Shown: in pieces, positions 6,162 to 8,882 of the stretch
Layout: each line of letters opens with the position of its first letter
Position numbering within the stretch: the stretch's first letter is position 1
Notes under the pieces: generated by a model
What the model saw: the letters and a program-made list of their open reading frames with translations, nothing else
What the model was told of the DNA's origin: nothing
The model's database searches: none
Made by a program: the position numbers and the translations under genes
Origin: Comamonadaceae bacterium
Lineage (GTDB): Bacteria > Pseudomonadota > Gammaproteobacteria > Burkholderiales > Burkholderiaceae_C
Assembly (NCBI GenBank): GCA_024642025.1
Contig: JAHEBY010000084.1
Location: 1 to 8,882, forward strand
Reading direction: 5' to 3'
Length of the DNA stretch: 8,882 nt

Positions 6162-8455
6162 CTTCTCGCCCAATTGCGGCTGTAGACCTGGAGGGTAGTC
6201 GCAAAGTCAGGCAGTCACGCGCGTTGCGCTGGACTCTCGGGATTGGGCTGGCCGCCATGACGGCGATTGGCCTGGTCCTCCTGTTTCTGCTGGCGCAGGC
6301 TACGAACAACCAGGCCATGTATGAGCAGAACTATGCCCGCTTGTTCATTCTGAACGTGGTGGTCGCGGGGCTGCTCTTGCTGGTTATCGCGTGGGTCACC
6401 TGGCGGCTCATTAGCCGCCTCAGAAAAGGCCGCTTTGGCAGCCGACTGTTAATCAAATTGGCGGCTGTTTTTGCGTTGGCTGGTTTTGTTCCCGGGTTGC
6501 TGATCTATGTAGTGTCCTATCAGTTTGTTGCCCGATCCATAGAAAGCTGGTTTGACGTAAAAGTTGAGGGTGCGCTGCAGGCGGGACTAACGCTCGGTCA
6601 GGTCACCCTTGACACCTTGGCCGGAGATTTGGCAAACAAGACCCGGCTTGCCGCGACCCAGCTAATCGACGTGCCCGATACCATCATCGGGCTGCCGCTC
6701 GATCGGGTGCGTGAACAGCTCGGCGGAGAAGATGTCTTTCTTTGGAACTCCTCCTTTCAGCTTATCGGCGGCACTGGAAAATCCCGATTTCAATTGAGTC
6801 CGGAACGCCCCTCGTTGCAGCAATTCAAGAGCGCGCGCAGTCAACGGGCAATGAGCTGGATCGAGGGCCTGGACGAATCCACCGCAACCGATGTCAGCAA
6901 GGCCCGCATTAAGGCGTTGGTGGTCGTCCCCAATCCAAGTTTGGGTTTTGCCGGTGAAGTACGCTTTCTTGAAGTGACACGCCTTTTGCCCCCCACGCTA
7001 GTGACCAATGCGCTGGCCGTGACGGAGGCGAATCGGGAATATCAGGAGCGGGCACTTGCGCGTGATGGTCTTCGCCGCATGTATATTGGTACGCTTACCC
7101 TGAGTCTTTTTCTCGCAGTATTTGGCGCCGTCTTGCTGGCCGTTGTGCTCGGTAACCAGATCGTTCGCCCATTGCTCCTTCTCGCAGACGGTGTCCACCA
7201 GGTAGCCGCTGGCGACCTGACGCCCAAAGCTGCGTTGCAGGGTAAAGACGAGCTGGGGGGCCTCACGCGCGACTTTGCCGAGATGACTCGGCAATTGGCG
7301 GATGCACGGGAGGCCGTTCAAAGCAGCATGGAGCAGGTCAGCTCGGCCCGATCCAACCTGCAAACCATCCTGGATAACCTCACCGCTGGCGTGATTGTGC
7401 TGGATTCGCAGGGGAAAGTTCAGTCGTCGAACCCTGGCGCTACTCGAATTTTGCGTGCTCCATTGGCAGCCTATGAAGGTCGACCTCTAGCCGATTTGGC
7501 TGGCCTGGAAGATTTTGCGCGCGAGGTGCAAAGTCAGTTTGACGCATTGCTCGGAGACCGTTTAGAACACGGTCTGGACCGCTGGCAGCATACCTTCGAA
7601 CTGGGGGGTACCGGATCGCCGGGGCTAACCGCCAACGCCGGTAGCGCCGTGACACTGGTGGCCCGAGGTGCTGAGTTGCCGGGTGACGCGCGCCTTCTGG
7701 TTTTTGACGATATCTCCGAAATCGTGTCGGCCCAGCGCTCGCAAGCCTGGGGTGAAGTTGCCAGGCGACTGGCGCACGAGATCAAGAATCCGTTAACGCC
7801 TATACAGCTTTCAGCTGAGCGATTGGAGAAGAAGCTTGCTGACAAAGTGGCGCCTGTCGAGTTGGCTATTTTGAACAAGTCGGTCAAAACCATTGTGGAT
7901 CAAGTCGACGCCATGAAACGCCTTGTCAACGAGTTTCGAGACTATGCACGCCTTCCAGCTGCTGATCTCAAGCCGCTGGACCTGAACACCCTCATTGGTG
8001 AGGTCGTCCAGCTTTACGACGACGACAGCGCCAGAATTCCCGTGCGTATGGACTTGGACGCGGCGTGTCCGATGGTCATGGGCGACGCCCATCAGTTGCG
8101 TCAGGTGGTGCACAACCTTGTGCAAAACGCACAGGACGCCACGGAATCTGCTCTTCGGACGCAAGATCAGCTTGCCCCTGTGACGATCAAGACGCAATGG
8201 AGCGAAGCGACCGGCCGTGTGCGGCTGAGCGTGCTCGATCAGGGTTGCGGTTTCCCGGAAAACATACTGCGTCGGGCGTTCGAACCCTACGTCACCACCA
8301 AGGCCAAAGGCACAGGTTTAGGGCTGGCCGTGGTCAAGAAAATTGCTGACGAGCATGGCTCGCGGATCGACATTTCCAACCGGATAATCGATGGAAAAAT
8401 AGTGGGCGCCCAAGTGTCGTTATCATTCGCCATACAGAAGCTTGCGTCTGCTTGA
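6158..8455 (+). CDS. ntrY: NtrY-like membrane sensor histidine kinase
   Basis: A 765-residue sensor that would autophosphorylate and pass phosphate to the response regulator encoded next. The N-terminus has three membrane helices (about 25-46, 62-84 and 99-121). An extracytoplasmic sensing region (about 125-305) and a fourth helix (308-332) follow. Then come a HAMP linker (about 333-385), a short coiled-coil-like stretch, a PAS domain (about 401-525), HisKA and HATPase_c. The H-box is RLAHEIKNPLTP with phospho-acceptor His540. The kinase core has the N-box NLVQNAQDA (Asn657), G1 box DQGCG (694-698) and G2 box GTGLGL (718-723), all intact. Three N-terminal helices, a large external domain, and HAMP-PAS-kinase order are typical of NtrY. 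In other bacteria NtrY/NtrX is linked to nitrogen metabolism, redox or envelope control; the signal here is unknown. GTG 6158 is supported by GGAG 8 bases upstream and a 4-base overlap with DUF4390. Confidence is high for the kinase and good for the NtrY name. Confidence 0.93.
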   Translation: MTSRPIAAVDLEGSRKVRQSRALRWTLGIGLAAMTAIGLVLLFLLAQATNNQAMYEQNYARLFILNVVVAGLLLLVIAWVTWRLISRLRKGRFGSRLLIKLAAVFALAGFVPGLLIYVVSYQFVARSIESWFDVKVEGALQAGLTLGQVTLDTLAGDLANKTRLAATQLIDVPDTIIGLPLDRVREQLGGEDVFLWNSSFQLIGGTGKSRFQLSPERPSLQQFKSARSQRAMSWIEGLDESTATDVSKARIKALVVVPNPSLGFAGEVRFLEVTRLLPPTLVTNALAVTEANREYQERALARDGLRRMYIGTLTLSLFLAVFGAVLLAVVLGNQIVRPLLLLADGVHQVAAGDLTPKAALQGKDELGGLTRDFAEMTRQLADAREAVQSSMEQVSSARSNLQTILDNLTAGVIVLDSQGKVQSSNPGATRILRAPLAAYEGRPLADLAGLEDFAREVQSQFDALLGDRLEHGLDRWQHTFELGGTGSPGLTANAGSAVTLVARGAELPGDARLLVFDDISEIVSAQRSQAWGEVARRLAHEIKNPLTPIQLSAERLEKKLADKVAPVELAILNKSVKTIVDQVDAMKRLVNEFRDYARLPAADLKPLDLNTLIGEVVQLYDDDSARIPVRMDLDAACPMVMGDAHQLRQVVHNLVQNAQDATESALRTQDQLAPVTIKTQWSEATGRVRLSVLDQGCGFPENILRRAFEPYVTTKAKGTGLGLAVVKKIADEHGSRIDISNRIIDGKIVGAQVSLSFAIQKLASA

Positions 8456-8495
8456 GCGCAGCAAGGTTTTTAGCGGGGAAGAGCACAAAGAAATC

Positions 8496-8882
8496 ATGGC
8501 AAATATATTGGTAGTCGACGACGAGTTGGGCATCCGCGATCTGCTGTGGGAGATCCTCAATGACGAGGGCCATACGGTCGAATTGGCTGAAAATGCCGCC
8601 CAGGCCCGAGCGGCCCGATCACGCGACCGGCCTGACCTGGTGCTGCTCGACATCTGGATGCCCGATACCGACGGCGTCACCCTGCTCAAGGAATGGTCTT
8701 CCTGCGGCGCTTTGACCATGCCCGTCATCATGATGAGCGGACATGCCACCATCGATACCGCAGTAGAGGCTACAAAAATTGGTGCGATGGCGTTTCTGGA
8801 GAAACCCATCACTATGCAAAAGTTGCTCAAGGCAGTCGAGCAAGGCTTGGCGCGAGGGGCCGTTCGCAAACTGATGGCCGCT
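8496..8882 (+). CDS. ntrX: Response regulator, NtrX-like (3'-truncated by the window edge)
   Basis: The frame is open from ATG 8496 to the last base, giving 129 residues. These cover a whole CheY-like receiver domain: the acidic pair Asp8-Asp9, phospho-acceptor Asp52 in LLDIWMPD, Ser81 in MMSGHA, and Lys103 in FLEKP. All the residues needed for phosphorylation and switching are present. The output domain lies outside the window. NtrX proteins usually continue into an AAA+ sigma54-interacting domain and a Fis-type helix-turn-helix, but this cannot be confirmed here and shorter forms are possible. It starts 40 bases after ntrY. A GGGGAA purine run (8475-8480) lies 15 bases before the ATG, rather far for a ribosome-binding site. 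It is the expected phosphorylation partner of the kinase just upstream. The ntrX symbol is tentative. Confidence 0.9.
   Translation, partial: MANILVVDDELGIRDLLWEILNDEGHTVELAENAAQARAARSRDRPDLVLLDIWMPDTDGVTLLKEWSSCGALTMPVIMMSGHATIDTAVEATKIGAMAFLEKPITMQKLLKAVEQGLARGAVRKLMAA

Noticed and set aside
5824..6318. Minus-strand open frame across the DUF4390/ntrY junction (164 codons)
   Set aside because: It is antisense to two supported genes with a good coupled junction, and its Arg-rich, low-information translation has no recognisable motif.

Overview
The window looks like ordinary chromosome from a betaproteobacterium of the order Burkholderiales, most likely the family Comamonadaceae. This rests on the character of the proteins (an RpoC with the proteobacterial trigger-loop insertion, a Comamonadaceae-type RsmB, a DUF4390 protein next to NtrY/NtrX) and on recall of families; no search was run. 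All genes lie on the + strand and the DNA is almost entirely coding. I see no RNA genes, insertion sequences, CRISPR arrays, phage genes or large repeats.

Layout. Bases 2-3613 hold the 3' part of rpoC (RNA polymerase beta' subunit), lacking roughly the first 213 codons. A 94-base gap follows, with a strong intrinsic terminator (3646-3690), a smaller hairpin that competes with it (3631-3649), and a weak promoter-like pair that would start transcription at or next to the next ATG. Then comes a tightly packed run: a short, divergent LemA-family membrane protein (3708-4241), rsmB for the 16S rRNA m5C967 methyltransferase (4238-5572), an exported DUF4390 protein (about 5523-6161), an NtrY-type sensor histidine kinase (6158-8455), and the start of its response regulator, NtrX-like (8496 to the window end, incomplete).

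How the genes relate. Two junctions (LemA/rsmB and DUF4390/ntrY) are 4-base GTGA start-stop overlaps, and the DUF4390 start probably lies inside the end of rsmB. This implies one transcript with translational coupling. NtrY is a membrane sensor with an extracytoplasmic domain, a HAMP domain, a PAS domain and a complete kinase core. The downstream receiver has all its key residues, so the pair is probably a working two-component system. DUF4390 is predicted to be exported, so it could act in the same compartment as the sensor domain; that is inference. RsmB modifies the ribosome, and its link to the sensor pair is by position only.

I found no convincing new biological system. The points most worth a second look are the rpoC/LemA boundary (terminator, competing hairpin, possible leaderless start), the divergent LemA protein, and the conserved-looking rsmB-DUF4390-ntrYX block.
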